Below, in pieces: positions 35,143 through 47,244 of a stretch of DNA of 64,000 nt. The position numbers and the translations under genes were made by a program. This DNA comes from Planococcus citri (taxonomy: Eukaryota; Arthropoda; Insecta; Hemiptera; Pseudococcidae), in assembly GCF_950023065.1 (NCBI RefSeq), contig NC_088677.1:59483469-59547468 (forward strand). Reading direction: 5' to 3'. The notes under the pieces are model-generated. The model ran no database searches, had not been told where the DNA came from, and saw nothing but the letters and a program-made list of their open reading frames with translations. Numbering within the stretch: the first letter of the stretch is position 1; every line of letters begins with the position of its first letter.

Positions 35143-37779
35143 AGGTCTCGTTGGACATTTCAGTACGTCCAGTAGGATGCAGTTTAATTAAATAGCAAAT
35201 AATTATTACATTATTATTGTTTTCATGTATAATCATTAATAGTTTAGTTGAAAATTATTTGGAGTAATTTTGTTTTGCAGTTATTCCATGAATGACCTCC
35301 ATCAAGTATAGGTACATCATTGCAGTTTAATTAAGCAGGTATTAATATTATTGATTACTTTTATTTTCATTATTATTATTCAAGCAGGTAATTTTAATTG
35401 GAGTTTGAAGAAACACATCTTTGAATTTTGACGAAAATTGGCGAAAAAGTTTACATTGAATGAAAAACTACACAGAAAACTTTAAAGCTGTCTCCCTGAC
35501 CGTACATGGTGTTGAACCAGCAGTTTTAAAAATTGAGTCATTTCTGAACCAAAAAAAAAAAAACAAAAAAAAAACGTGGTTCTTTGCCACTTTGAGTAGT
35601 GTAGTTAGGATTTGAGTTTCTGAAGCTGTACGAGAATTGAAATTCGATACTACTTTTTGCTCTCTACCCAGCACTCGAACACATTGTCAGATCGCGAAAA
35701 TGACGATATCTCATCAACATTGTAGCACTTTTTCATAATTGAAAATGATTTTTTGCAAAAAAAAAAATAACGCTGTATTCGAGTTCAGTAAATTCAAATA
35801 TCTCGATAAACACTTTTTTCGTAGCCATTTTGATCAAATTTTCAAAATTTGGATTTTATTTTCACTCAGTTTGGTGAGTGCGAAAAAAAATTTGAGCAAA
35901 AAGGGTGAATTTGGCCAGTTTGATCGAAATGGCCGAGGAAAAAGTGGCAATCATGTATAATTTTGATCCATTGAACACGAAAACAGCGTTTAGTTTTTTG
36001 TAAGAAGAATTTTTAATGAAGGAAAAGTCCTACAAAATTGATGAAAAATCGTAATTTTTGCGATGCGATCCACCAAAACCAATCTCCGAGTGCTTGATAG
36101 AGGCTTAGTAAAAATTGTGATATGTGTAGGTAAGCAATTTTTTACTGGCATTCAAGTGTATTGTTTTATATAAGTATGTAGTTGTTTCCAATGATAATGA
36201 TATTAAGGACACCTTCAGCGCACCTAGCTCAGTTTTTAAAATATTAGCACCATGTGCCATACAACTATCACACGTTTTTACCATAGTTTCAATATCACAA
36301 TTAATATTTGGCCAATATTCGCAACTACGATCAATTCCAAATTTTTGTCACTCCGACCCAGACTGAATCAGAAGATGTGAAAAATTGAAAAACTTATCGT
36401 TTTGTGATCAAAAGAACGAGAAATTCCATGATTATACCAGTAACTCCAGTAAGCAACAGAAAAACCAAGCAGACTCATTTTTTTCTGGGGAAAAAATCGC
36501 CACCTGGATGCAAAAAGTCACGCAGGTATTAATTTTTCATGAAAACCGCGTGCAAAGCACATAATGCGTTTCTTGGAAAATACGACTAAAATAGTCGCTG
36601 GTCGTATAGTTGTACATAAGTAAATTGTACGTTGTATACTACATATTTCGCCTCGTATTTTTTTTCGCCTCAGCGTCGTCGTCAAGCTGATCGTTGAACT
36701 AGACACGTCAAGTATAGACTATAGAACTATAGGTAAGGTACATCGATCTGTTGTTTTTCCAAATCACACACCACACACTCATCGATGCTTGAAAAAAGAA
36801 GGAAAAAAAACTTGAAACCAAAATGTGAACACGGTAACTATGGTGTTTGGAAAAAGCTCATCGAGACAAACATTGGCAACACATCATTATGTATATAGAC
36901 AGTCCAGTACTTTCGAATACTTACTTAAAATTTAAAAGATAAACGTAGTCGTGGTCGTGGGCGAACCACCATTTAAAATTGTATACCTTTACCTACGCGC
37001 GCAGACCAACAAAGGATACAAGACGTACCATAAGGCTCAAGAGCACAAGGACATGGAAAAATTCCCAACTGAAATTTATAGAGTCAGAGTCGTCTCAGGG
37101 TCGTACGTGTTTAATTTTCTTAACGGCAGAATAGCCGGCCATTTAATTTTCATATTAGAACACACGTCGTTTGTCGAGCAACGCAGCCAGGGTAATGATG
37201 CGGTATTTTAAAAGCACCCACCTAGTATAATGATGAAGATGGCAGGAGGAATCTCGCACCGATATGACACCATCCATAGGACTTGAAATTTATACCCGCA
37301 AAACAAGAGGTTGAAAACTTCAAGTAAGTCGTAAGTATTTATGTCGCAGGCCTGTAGGATATGTTTTTGATTTTAATTTTTATTACCTCCAGTATACAGG
37401 GTGTTCTATCGAACGTCTGACTGTTGAAGCAAGAGGACAAAAAAAATGAAACCTGGTAGTGAATTTTTGAAGCTCGTCAAAAACTCTAGAACATAATTCA
37501 AAAATACACACCCTGCCATTATCACGAAAGATTCCAATGCTGCCACAGACGCAAGAGTTTTCATGTAATGTTATGCGCATTCAACAACTATATTACGAGT
37601 AAAGTTGATAAAATAAGAGTAGAAAGTCAAAACTGTGAGTAATTCGAGCGCCTAAGGAGAGATCAATAACACATCTCAGCGTCCCAAAACACGCATCTGG
37701 CGATACGATTAGTTTCTTTAGTTCACCTACATAGCGTAGAAAGGAAAGGGCCCCTTACCAAATTCGTTGGAGACCTTCA
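35143..37779. other. Non-coding stretch with a possible conserved island at 36900-37260
   Basis: Nothing gene-like is supported. Positions 35500-36100 are A/T homopolymer-rich. The island at 36900-37260 is GC-richer and open for 86 codons on the + strand, with a mildly protein-like composition but no splice sites or recognised domain. Positions 37560-37780 carry no recognised feature. Confidence 0.3.
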
Positions 37780-38215
37780 TTTTGAGTCGAAACTAAGTGC
37801 TTTTTTCGGGTCTAGCCGCCACCCAATCAGTTTCGGAAAAAATGACACAGAGCTACAAAAGATGATATTCGAGATTCTGAGTTAACTTAGACTATAGCTG
37901 ACAAAATCCAAGACCACTACCTTCTGGAATTTGACTGCAGAGATTGTAAAGCTGCAATTCGCTCATTTCTGAGTAAATGCGTGCTTTAAAAATATTTTCT
38001 TCTCAGATATTGCGCGTTAATTATGCCAGAACATCGAAAGATGTCATTAATGGAACTGAGAGAATATTTTGAAATGCAACAGTACAAATTTTATGACCAT
38101 TATTTTCAATTCCAAAAAATCAAGAGGCGGCGGCCAAACTCATCATTATTTTTTTTTTTTAAATTGTAGAAGTTGGTAACAAATGCCAAAAATTGATACA
38201 AACAGCATTAACAAC
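37780..38215. mobile_element. Foldback element family F1, copy 5 (truncated right side)
   Basis: The left arm and core match copy 4 (GATGATATTCGAGATTCTG, CAAAATCCAAGACCACTA, AGAATATTTTGAAATGCAAC), but the right arm stops soon after the core at about 38215. It is replaced by a segment that also occurs at 30150-30260. This is a truncated or interrupted copy. Confidence 0.6.
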
Positions 38216-38909
38216 ATCACATAGTGGAAAACAAAACAAGCCATCAGCTATATTCGCTGATTGCAAGAGAGTTTTTGCATTTTCCTTTAGCATATTGGTT
38301 GATGGCTGCATTGTATTTTTTGCTGAGTTCAATTTTAAATAATTACTTGAAACTATATGTATGGTTCCAGAAATGCCTACGTAGCCCATGTTTTATCATT
38401 TCATGTACTTACATTCGGCAAAAATATTTGGCCATGTTTTCATTCCAAATTACAAAAATTTGAATATTGAACTACATTAATTAATGCATCGATATAAGTG
38501 CGAATAAAAAAAAGTTAAAAATTGAATTTTAAATCATTCTCGCATTTCGTATTGATCAATTGCTGGTTGACTAAGTAAGTGTTGACATTTCATACCTACA
38601 TTCGGCAAAAATATCTGGCAATGTTTATACTTTTGATTTTTTTTGATTATGCATCGTTCAGGATTTTTTTAAAAGTACAATACCTATACTACTCGTAGTT
38701 TAATTACCTAAGTAAAATGAAATCGGATCAATTTCTTATAAATTTGAATATTAAACTTTGTAAAAGTAATTTTATCCCTACAAAAAAAAAAAAAAATCAT
38801 GAATTTGAATTCGAAATCAGTCTCAGATTCGGCATTGATAAGTACTAATCGCTGATTGGCTTAACTAAAGTACTACTCGTTGATTGGCTAAGTATTGATA
38901 ATGAAATAG

Positions 38910-39036
38910 TAGTTTATTCAACTAGGGAGTAAAAGTGATTTTCGACGAATTTTGTGGTTTATTCATTATTGCCCGAGCGAAACCAGGGAAATAATTCAAA
39001 ATCGTCGAAAATCACTCTTACTCCTTGGTTGAATAA
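38910..39036. mobile_element. Compact foldback of about 127 bp
   Basis: TTATTCAACTAGGGAGTAAA at the left pairs with the right block ACTCCTTGGTTGAATAAT, and GTGATTTTCGACGA pairs with TCGTCGAAAATCAC. The loop contains TTGCCCGAGCGAAACCAGGG, a diverged form of the small hairpin at 674-692. It looks like a minimal MITE. Confidence 0.65.
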
Positions 39037-39989
39037 TATATTTTTCGTTATGAGGAAGAAAACCGCCAGTATTTACTTCCAAAAATCAGAAGCGGGAGCA
39101 AAAGTAGCAATTTTTCTCCCTAAATATAACGAAAAAGCTATTAAAAGAGTTTTTTCGACTCTAAACAGCCTTCTCGTATGCCATTTTCTGTAAAGTACCT
39201 TCCACCAACTTCTGCGGCGGATCGACATACCAACGCCGCACTTCATTAGATGCATAAATCCGAACACACCTGAAAATTCACTGATTTCAAGAAGATTTCT
39301 GCTTTTTCCTTACATTAATTAGCCCATTTGGGGGGGGGGGAATCGCAAATTTCACTAACCACAAAGAACATATCGCAAAAAACACCAAGTTTTCATCTCA
39401 ATTTGATAAATATTGAGATACGTAATAACATAGGAAAAGCATACTATTTTCAGTTCACTTCCCTATGGTAATTGCGTTCAGAATTCAAATTTTTTTGCCG
39501 TTACAGTAGACTTTCAGGAGCCAAATTCGTTTTGAAAACGATCAAGAGGCTAACTCAACTGTTTAAATCAGTAATACTTTTTCTCAACTTTTGCAGTTGT
39601 TGTTTCAAATAAGATATGCATAAATTGATACAATATGGTGGCTACTTGAAATAATCGTAATAGTTCATACGGGAACTTGATGATATAATTTTCCAATTAT
39701 GAAACAAAAAAGCTCACATTGATTTCTCAAGTTTTATCAATAATATAATGTCAAAATTTATGCAAACTTTTAGGAGAATTTTCCACATAAATAATTTTAA
39801 TTAGCATAACTAAAATTGCTAGGTACCTTTCTAAGCACCAAAAATCAGCTAGAAATGACATTTCTCTATCGTTCATGCCCAAAAATTCTGAAAAATTACC
39901 CGAGTACAATTTTTCATGATGATTAACATACCAAAAAATTGGGGTAGTGTTTTACCGTACTCACGATTTAAAAAATTCCAAGAAGAAGC

Positions 39990-40744
39990 TAACTGAACCC
40001 CCCTATTGTTAAAAGGGCATCATTCCACTTTTTTGAGGTATATGAGTTATGCACTAGGTCATATTCTTAAAGGGTAGACACATCTGAGGAACTATAGAAA
40101 GTACTCAATCCACAATTTTTTCTATGGTTTATGGGCGATCGAAATATGCAGTTAGTGTTAAAAGGTATTCATTCCAAAGATTTGTGACATTTTACTGGAA
40201 GGAAATTTCATTCTCTACAATTTCGTTCATAACCATTTTTATTGTAGAATGTACCGTTCGCCCAGAAAATCAACTTTAATGTCAAAAAATGTGAATTCAA
40301 AACTCATATTTGCAAAAAAGTTGATTTTCTCATCTTTTGACAATAAAGTTGATTTTCTGGGCAAATGGCACACTCTACAATAAAAATGGTTATGAACAAA
40401 ATTGTAGAGGATGAAATTTCCTTTCAGTAACATGTCATGAACTTTCGGATTGAATATAACAATGGATGTTTATTTCAATTTTTCTGATGAAAAAAACACA
40501 TTTTTTTTTTCGTTGAGTGTTAAAAGGGCACCATTCCCGATTTTTGAGGGGGGCTGGTGCTTTTTGAGGGGGGTTCAGGGAAAATTTGATATCGGTAGTG
40601 GTTGAAGGATGTTGAAATCTATCTATGGTTAAAATTTCATCAAATTTGGTTGGTGCTGTGAAGAATGAGACAGTTTTTTTCGATTATCTCAGAACCATTT
40701 TTAGTGGAACGGTTACCTTTTAACAATAGCCGGTTCAACTGTTA
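39990..40744. mobile_element. MITE-like element with about 33-bp terminal inverted repeats
   Basis: The left end TAACTGAACC...CTATTGTTAAAAGGG (39990-40016) is the inverse of the right end CCTTTTAACAATAG...GGTTCAACTGTTA (40717-40744), apart from small differences. Inside, 40205-40425 is a second palindrome: GAAATTTCATTCTCTACAAT and its complement, and AACCATTTTTATTGTAGA with its complement, around AAGTTGATTTTCTC. No open frame fits a transposase. Flanking target duplication is not evident. Confidence 0.65.
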
Positions 40745-42500
40745 CAACATCGTTATTTCAATAACAATTATTTCCAAGTAAGTAATTTTTAAAACTGATC
40801 TCTTTCAAACTTGAAAAAAAACCTTCATACTTATTTTCTGATCATGTAGTCTGATTCAAGTACACCTAAACCTCATGTAAAAATTACAACAGAGACATTG
40901 GCCAGGACACCCTGTATAATATACACTCGAGTTCAACACAACTTCGACTTCGACGTCGTCGTAGCAAATGAATAGACCATTATGAATTAACAAAAAGAAA
41001 ACCCACCACCACTTCCCATACCCGACACACTCACTCTTATACGTACACCTACATGGAGGGAAAAAAGTCACGCAGCACGCGTATCGCACCAGAGAGACAC
41101 ACGAGCCCGAGCTCGAGCTGGAAAAAAGGGGTTAAACAGACGACTCGAAATAGGCGAATTTGTCGTTATCGTCACCGTGGTGTACTGCGGTATAGCAGAA
41201 TGTATATGTGTTAAGGCGTTGAATTTGTCTATATAAGTCATTAAAAGTATCATAAATCACGGCCAAGGTGGCCTACCCAGCGTCGTCGCTGTGTAGTGCT
41301 TTTCATTATCAACTTTACTATACTCTCTTTTCTCGTCGTCGTTGCGTTTACTTTTAAGCCCTGCTTGTTAAAGCTACCCCTTTTTTTCACCGTACCGACG
41401 ACGACGACGACGTTTTTGTATTTAGGAGAAAATGTTGTATGCAAAATTAAGAATATTACAGATCGTCGTAGGTACGAGTACTACACCTTTACAATGTACT
41501 GTATAGGTGTGAATGATGGATTCGAGGGGGCTCTTCTATGCGTATGTTTTTTCCTCACTTTTTTTTTAGTTTCCTACCTTCCTGTTTTTGTTTATGTTTT
41601 TTTTTTCGCAATGCAGTTTTATAATATGGGTACGTAGCAATGGTGGAAATTCGATCACCATTATAAATAACGTTCGGTTAAATGAAACGTCAAAGTTTGC
41701 ATTAAATTTGGATACACTTCGTCACAGGCTGGCCCTTTCGAGCCTAACGCGCCTTCAATTCATACATGGGATAACATCTAACGATAATCGATAACGACTG
41801 TGACCAATTGATCGTGTCGTGCAGACGATTAAAAGGGCTACGACGTGTACCGAGCGACCCTCTTGCTCTGTCGGTCTTTCCTTTCGTTGGAGCTTTCTCC
41901 TACGTAGGCATAATATACAGGGCAGATAAGCCTAGGAAAGCAGAACTGGCCATCTACAGGCAAAGAGGTATAAAATGAATTTCATTACTTCGGCTCGATT
42001 TTATCGCTCTGATACGACCAACGACAAAAATAAACCGATTTCTTCAATTTGTCTTATCGAGATGAAACATTCGACGACTTAGGTGTGAGCTAACGTAAAA
42101 GCTGCTCTTGTCGCGAAATTTGAAAATCTCTCATTGTTTTTAGTGAAACTTGAATAGTTTCTCACATACTCGTACTGGTCGAGAATAAATAAAGTAAAGC
42201 TGGAAATCTTCAAGAGTTTTTGAAAAATCAAAATCACGTGATGATGGAATGACACGTGGATTGAACAATTAACAGCAAAGCCCTGAAAATATCATATCTT
42301 CTTGTGTAAGTAGGTGCGATTCTTCGGTGCTCTCCTATAGGTCCTACTGGATGGAAAAGTTGGAAAGAAGTTGCGTAAGTTGATAAAATCAAAATTACCA
42401 AAACCCATTGATTTTTACTCCTTATTGGAAAGGAATTATTTTGAAGCACCGAGCATCCCTATTACAATAAGCGTAGAAATTACGTCGACTTGAAAATATA
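40745..42500. other. GC-richer island upstream of the P450 cluster
   Basis: Positions 40900-42080 contain GTCGTC/CGACGA runs, a GAGCCCGAGCTCGAGCTGG block near 41103 and non-repetitive sequence. Frames open on either strand code for low-complexity Phe/Val/Thr runs and are not called. From about 42120, sequence shared with the downstream flank of P450 A1 (45176-45260) begins. Confidence 0.35.
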
Positions 42501-42504
42501 GGTA

Positions 42505-42672
42505 AATAAGATAGGTACTCAAACACTGATCACGTCATCATGACAATCAATCTGAATAGCGATCGAAAGAGAGAAAATATAATTTATTGGCACATTCGCA
42601 AAGATCAAGCGTACATATTTAACTTTACAGGCAATAAGTAAGTATCTTATCTTCTGTAAACTCAAAATTGTA
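42505..42672 (+). promoter_or_regulatory. Shared promoter-proximal module of P450 A1, with GATA-type site
   Basis: A block of CTCAAACACT, AATAGCGATCGAAAGAGA, AATTTATTGGCACATT and CAAAGATCAAG, then CTTATCTT at 42646-42653, recurs in the same order before A2 and, diverged, before B1, A3 and B2. CTTATCTT is the complement of AAGATAAG, the classical GATA-factor site. It lies 130 bp before the A1 start codon. Factor binding is inferred, not shown. Confidence 0.45.
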
Positions 42673-42782
42673 GAATGAACGCTGAACAAAGCTACTCGAA
42701 ACGAAAAATAATTTCAGTTACGTCCGTATATTCATTCGTTTCTATATTCTTAAAAGTGTCAAAAAGTGACCCCAAAACGAAA

Positions 42783-44738
42783 ATGTGGCTGGTCGTGGTT
42801 CAGGTCTTACTCAGTTCAACATTTTTAATAATTTACTTTGGCCTGAAATATCAGTACAATCACTGGAAGCGTAAACAGATTCCGTATGTGGCTTCTAATG
42901 TACTCGATCTCGATTGGTATAATTTACCGGAGGTCAAATACTACTCGCAGATTTATCATCGCTTGGAAGGTCACAAATTTGGCGGATTTTACCATAAATT
43001 TGTTCCTAAAATGATGGTTCGCCATCCGGAACTCATCAAACGTATTTTAATCAAAGATTTCGACCACTTTTATAAACGTGTAGGCTCAGTAGTTTATGAT
43101 GAAAAGAAACCTCTCACAATGCATTTGTTTCACGCTTATGGACCATTTTGGAAAAGTAAGTATAATTTTTAATTATTAATGAATACAAATGCCTGATTTA
43201 TTCAATTGATTTTTTCCTCCCTGTCGCCAAAAAAACTCCTTATATTCTTATTCTAAGATATAGTGCTGACAATAATTAAGCGATCACCTATCAAACTCAC
43301 TCACCGAAACAATGTCTAACCATCTTCTTAAAATTATGTCGCAGAACTAAGAATCAAATTAACACCCACTTTCACTTCCGTAAAGATAAAATACATGTTC
43401 AGTTTGATGGAAGAATGCGCCAAAGATTTGAACGAAAAAATGGAAGAACAAATTAGAATCGACGACACAATTGACGTGAAAGAGTACACTCTTCGTTACA
43501 CCATCGAAGTAATATCATCGTGCGCTTTTGGACTGAAAGCTTGTACTATTCAAGATGGCAGCTCGATATTCAGATCAATGGCCTTAAGCATTTCTGATAG
43601 TAGTTTACTGAAAAGACTATTAGCGAATATCGCCACAATATTCCCTTGGGTCAAAAAAATTCTCGGATTATATTTATCCGATAAATTGGCAATCGATTTT
43701 TTTTATAACCTCACTAAAGATTTGGTCAATTATCGCAGAAACAATTCCGTAAGCAGAAATGACTTTTTCCAGTTGTTACTCAATATGAGAGATGATGATG
43801 ATCAACAAAAAAGTCAGAAGCAACGTGGAGATAGCTTAGGTAAGATATGACTTGTCTCGCCAACACCATCGTCATTTGAGATGCTACAAGTTCTTTGAAA
43901 TGATAGTTCATGAATTTTAATTCATTTTCCAGCAATGAACGATGAACTCATGGCAGCGCAATGCTTCCTATTCTTCGTCGCTGGGTTTGATACGTCCAAT
44001 CTCGTGCTGAGTGGAGCTTTATTCGAACTGGCTCTCCAAGCAGACATACAGAAAAAACTTCAAGACGAAATCGACGAGTATTTGCAAAAATACGATGATA
44101 AAATTACCTACGAAATGGTCAAAAGCATGCCATATTTGAATCAAGTGGTTTCAGGTGATGTATCAGCATAGCATTTGATCTTTCAAAAGTGACTCTCCCT
44201 TCATTCCGGTCTCGGAGACAGTAGGTCAAATGATTTCATCTCTTTACAGAAGCGATGAGGATGTACCCAATACTTGGAAGTTTGAGTAGAGTCTGCGCCA
44301 GAGATTATCAAATACCAAATACTGACGTGGTAATCGAAGAAGGCACCGAGGTATATATTCCTATTGCCGGATTACATTCAGATCCTCAGTATTTTCCGAA
44401 TCCTCAGCTGTTCGATCCAGATCGATTCAAAGATTTTGAAAGTTATCCAGGTCGCGATGCGTATTTACCATTTGGAGATGGTCCCAAGAATTGTATCGGT
44501 GAGTGAGAAGGATTTCTGTAAAATTCATCAGTATATATTTTTAATTTTTTAGCTCTTTTGTTGAATGTTTCCAGGGTCGAGATTTGGACAAATGACTGTT
44601 AAATTGGCTTTGGTATATTTGCTTCGGGATTTCAATTTTGAACCGTGTTCGATGACCCGGATTCCTTTAGAATATAAACCTTTCAGAGTTGCAACCTCTG
44701 TAAATCACGAGATATTTTTAAAATGTAGTACAAGATGA
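42783..44738 (+). CDS. Cytochrome P450 A1, CYP6-like (500 aa, five exons)
   Basis: Exons 42783-43155, 43345-43839, 43933-44154, 44250-44498 and 44575-44738 join to 1503 nt without a stop; every intron is GT-AG and phase 1. The product is a membrane-anchored monooxygenase with an N-terminal anchor (about residues 1-20), then WKRKQIP. It has the C-helix WKKLR (W123-R127, split by intron 1), I-helix AGFDTS (D309, T310), K-helix EAMR (E364-R367), HSDPQYFPNP, FDPDRF, and the heme loop FGDGPKNCIG with the Cys ligand at 445. Lys replaces the usual Arg of the loop. I chose the ATG at 42783 because it gives the common P450 anchor and is shared by all paralogues; an in-frame ATG at 42675 would add 36 residues. 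A polyadenylation signal AATAAA lies near 44933. The family suggests xenobiotic oxidation at the ER; the substrate is unknown. Confidence 0.92.
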
Positions 44739-45570
44739 ATAATTTTTCTTCTATCACTTGATCGCCGTCTTGCGGCTTTGCTGACCAGCCAATGCTAAGT
44801 TGAAATGCGCGATCTTGTAATCAATCGCATGTTAGTAAGTAGGTGAAGTATTATTTTTACTTATTAAGCCGATTTCTCAAACAATGCATTATTTCTATAC
44901 CCTGAAAAATGTTATCAACTGGTGTGCTTTCAAATAAAAAATTTGCCAATAAGCTTGAAAAAAAAATACACTCTGTTCTTTTCTTTCCTATTTTCAGGCA
45001 AACACATCATGATACATGGGGTAAAATTGAGTAATCCAGTCACTGGGCGAACAAATTTTACACGTAACTTTTCAGAGTTCTGCAGTTCAATTTTTTCTTC
45101 CAAAATTTTCCCTTTTTGATAGATAAGCGTGCAAACGATCTCTTTCAGCGGGGTGATGTAACTGGAGAAAGTTAGGAAATCTTTCATTGTTTTTAGTGAT
45201 ATTTGAAAAGTTTCTCACACACTGATCAAATTACGCTGAGATATTGGCTGGAAAGGTATTTAATGACATAAAAACGCAAAATACAAATTTGAAATTAGAA
45301 AAAAAAAGGCATTGGGTGATGCTGTGAAATTTTTAAAAAATCGCACAAGAGTGTTTAAAACATACTAAAAAACTTGACGTAATTAAAAAATAGAAAAAGT
45401 TTTAAAATCAACGTTAAAAAACATCAAAAAATGATGAAATTTCAACTGGAATTCAGCTTAGCATAGAGGTCATTCCACGTCAATTCGACCAAAAAAGTGT
45501 TAAGGGGGGGGTCGGCAATTTCTTTGAAATTTTTCTTGTGGAAAGGCCTTCCGAAAGAATGACCAATGGC
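44739..45570. other. 3' flank of P450 A1, partly shared with A3
   Basis: Positions 44880-45015 (TACCCTGAAAAATGTTATCAA, CAAATAAAAAATTTGCC, GGCAAACACAT) match the A3 downstream flank at 57300-57440, including the AATAAA signal. Positions 45176-45260 match the far upstream flank of A1 (42125-42205). No gene is present. Confidence 0.6.
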
Positions 45571-46665
45571 GCAAATCGCAGCCCTCTAGCCCTTCTTCAT
45601 AGGCTGTGGGGGGAGGGGGGTGTCAAAGTTTTTTGTATACTTGTTAGGGGTTTTAAAAGGCTTTCTGGGGATATCATAAACATCAGTGTTGCCACTTTTT
45701 TTCGTACGAAAAATTAGCTCGAAAAGTTTTAAAACGTTGTTGTCATATTGTTTCGACTCTCGAAAATTCTGAAAAAACATACGTATCAAGGACAACTTTT
45801 CATGCTGAACAGCATATTAAATAATTGGGATGGCATGTTTTCGTATAAAGTCGATTTTAAAAATCTGAAAGTTTGCGAAAAAATGCGATTTTTTGTTTAA
45901 AAACACGAAAGAAAGTTTTGATTGGCGAAGTTGGCCCATTTGACTCCTATGTTTACGTATCCGTTGAAAAAGTTGAAAACCCCCCTTTCACTCGATGAAA
46001 TGAACTCATCACAAAATATCAAAATTCGAAAAAATTCAATTTTCAATACCAAACATCAAAAAAAGTTTAAATTCATTCAGTTGTCTTATTTTGAGCTCTT
46101 TCTGACGTATTTCATGAAAAAGTACATAAGAATTATACTCATAGCACAAAAATTTTAATTCTTTCACTTTTTTTGAATCTTTTTTGATTTTTTTTTTCTT
46201 GTGATGAGTTTAATTCATCGAGTAAAAGGGGTTTTTCAACTTCTTCAACGGATACGTAAAAATTGTGGTCAAATGGGTCAACTTCACCAATCAAAACTTT
46301 TTTTCATGATTTAAATTAAAAAATCGCATTTTTTTCGCAAACTTTCAATTTTTTTGAATCGACTTTGCCATTCCAATTTTTTAATACTTACATATGTTGT
46401 TCAGCATGAAAAGTTGTCCATAATACTTACGTCTATTTTTTTCAGAATTTTCGAGAGTCGGAACGATATGAAAACTACATTTTGAAACTTTTCGAGCTAA
46501 TTTTTCGTACGAAAAAAAGTGTCAACACTGATTTTCATGATATCGCCAAAAAACCTTTCAAAATCCTTAACCATTGAAAAAAGTTCCATTTTGGTAGGTA
46601 CTAGGTATCGCCCTGAAAACTTTGACATCCCGCCTTTGAAAAAGGGCTAGAACGCTGCGATTTGC
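45571..46665. mobile_element. Long imperfect inverted repeat, family F4, between P450 A1 and B1
   Basis: Left arm 45571-46020 and right arm 46195-46665 are reverse complements at high identity. The ends are GCAAATCGCAGC (45571) and GCTGCGATTTGC (to 46665). An internal exact match is CGTACGAAAAATTAGCTCG at 45703-45721 with its complement at 46493-46511. Others are GACAACTTTTCATGCTGAAC, TGATGAGTT(C/T)A and ACGTATCCGTTG. The unpaired centre is about 170 bp. A transcript through it would form a hairpin of about 450 bp. No transposase, and no target duplication found by eye. Confidence 0.75.
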
Positions 46666-46724
46666 AACGTAAGCGGAACCTACTGTACTTTATTATAATA
46701 TGGACTTGCGTATTAATGTAGGTA

Positions 46725-47135
46725 ATGAGTGCTCACACACCCACAACGTCAGAATAATTAAGTTGAACAGCGATTGCAATGGAAAAAATAGATAAAGATT
46801 TATCGACACATTTCCAACTTTAAGTAGGAATTGATAAAGTAATCATTGTTTCTGGCAATTTTCATGCACCTAATTATTTTGCCTTTAGATGTTCGATACG
46901 CAGCATTTGTATGTGAAAGGTTATCTACTAGATTAGCGTTTTACATCGTACCTAAGCAATAATTTTTCAGTACTTTGTACACCACACGTTTGCTCTCCGA
47001 ACGAATACTGTGTAGCAATGTAGGTATTCTGTGTAAAAAGATCGCGAATTAAATTGTACTCATTCACACGGTTGGTTTTTTTTTCATACGTCATTTTCGT
47101 CATCATGCATGAACATCCATCTTATCTTCCACGAG
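46725..47135 (+). promoter_or_regulatory. Promoter-proximal module of P450 B1, with GATA-type site
   Basis: TTGAACAGCGATTGCAA and ATTTATCGACACATTTCC at about 46757-46813 correspond to the module of A1 and A2. CTTATCTT at 47121-47128 is the same GATA-type site, followed by AAACTCAAAATCGTAG as in A1 (AAACTCAAAATTGTAG). It lies about 120 bp before the ATG. Confidence 0.4.
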
Positions 47136-47244
47136 TATAAAACTCAAAATCGTAGGTGAAGAAAAAGAAATTTTAGTTTTATCAATCCACTGATTCGTTT
47201 CGGTTCTAAACAGTTTCATAAAGTATTAACAAACTTCAAAAGAA

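Noticed and set aside
41296..41637. 113-codon hydrophobic frame
   Set aside because: Composed of Phe, Val and Thr repeats from T-runs and GAC/ACG repeats; it resembles a membrane protein only through base composition.
42675..42782. Treating the ATG at 42675 as the main start of P450 A1
   Set aside because: The extension places 36 hydrophilic and mixed residues before the membrane anchor and is not preserved in frame in any paralogue; the start at 42783 is common to the family.
44364..44552. Second frames overlapping exon 4 of the P450s (also at 52525 and 56867)
   Set aside because: Out-of-frame shadows of the conserved exon 4 and heme-loop sequence.
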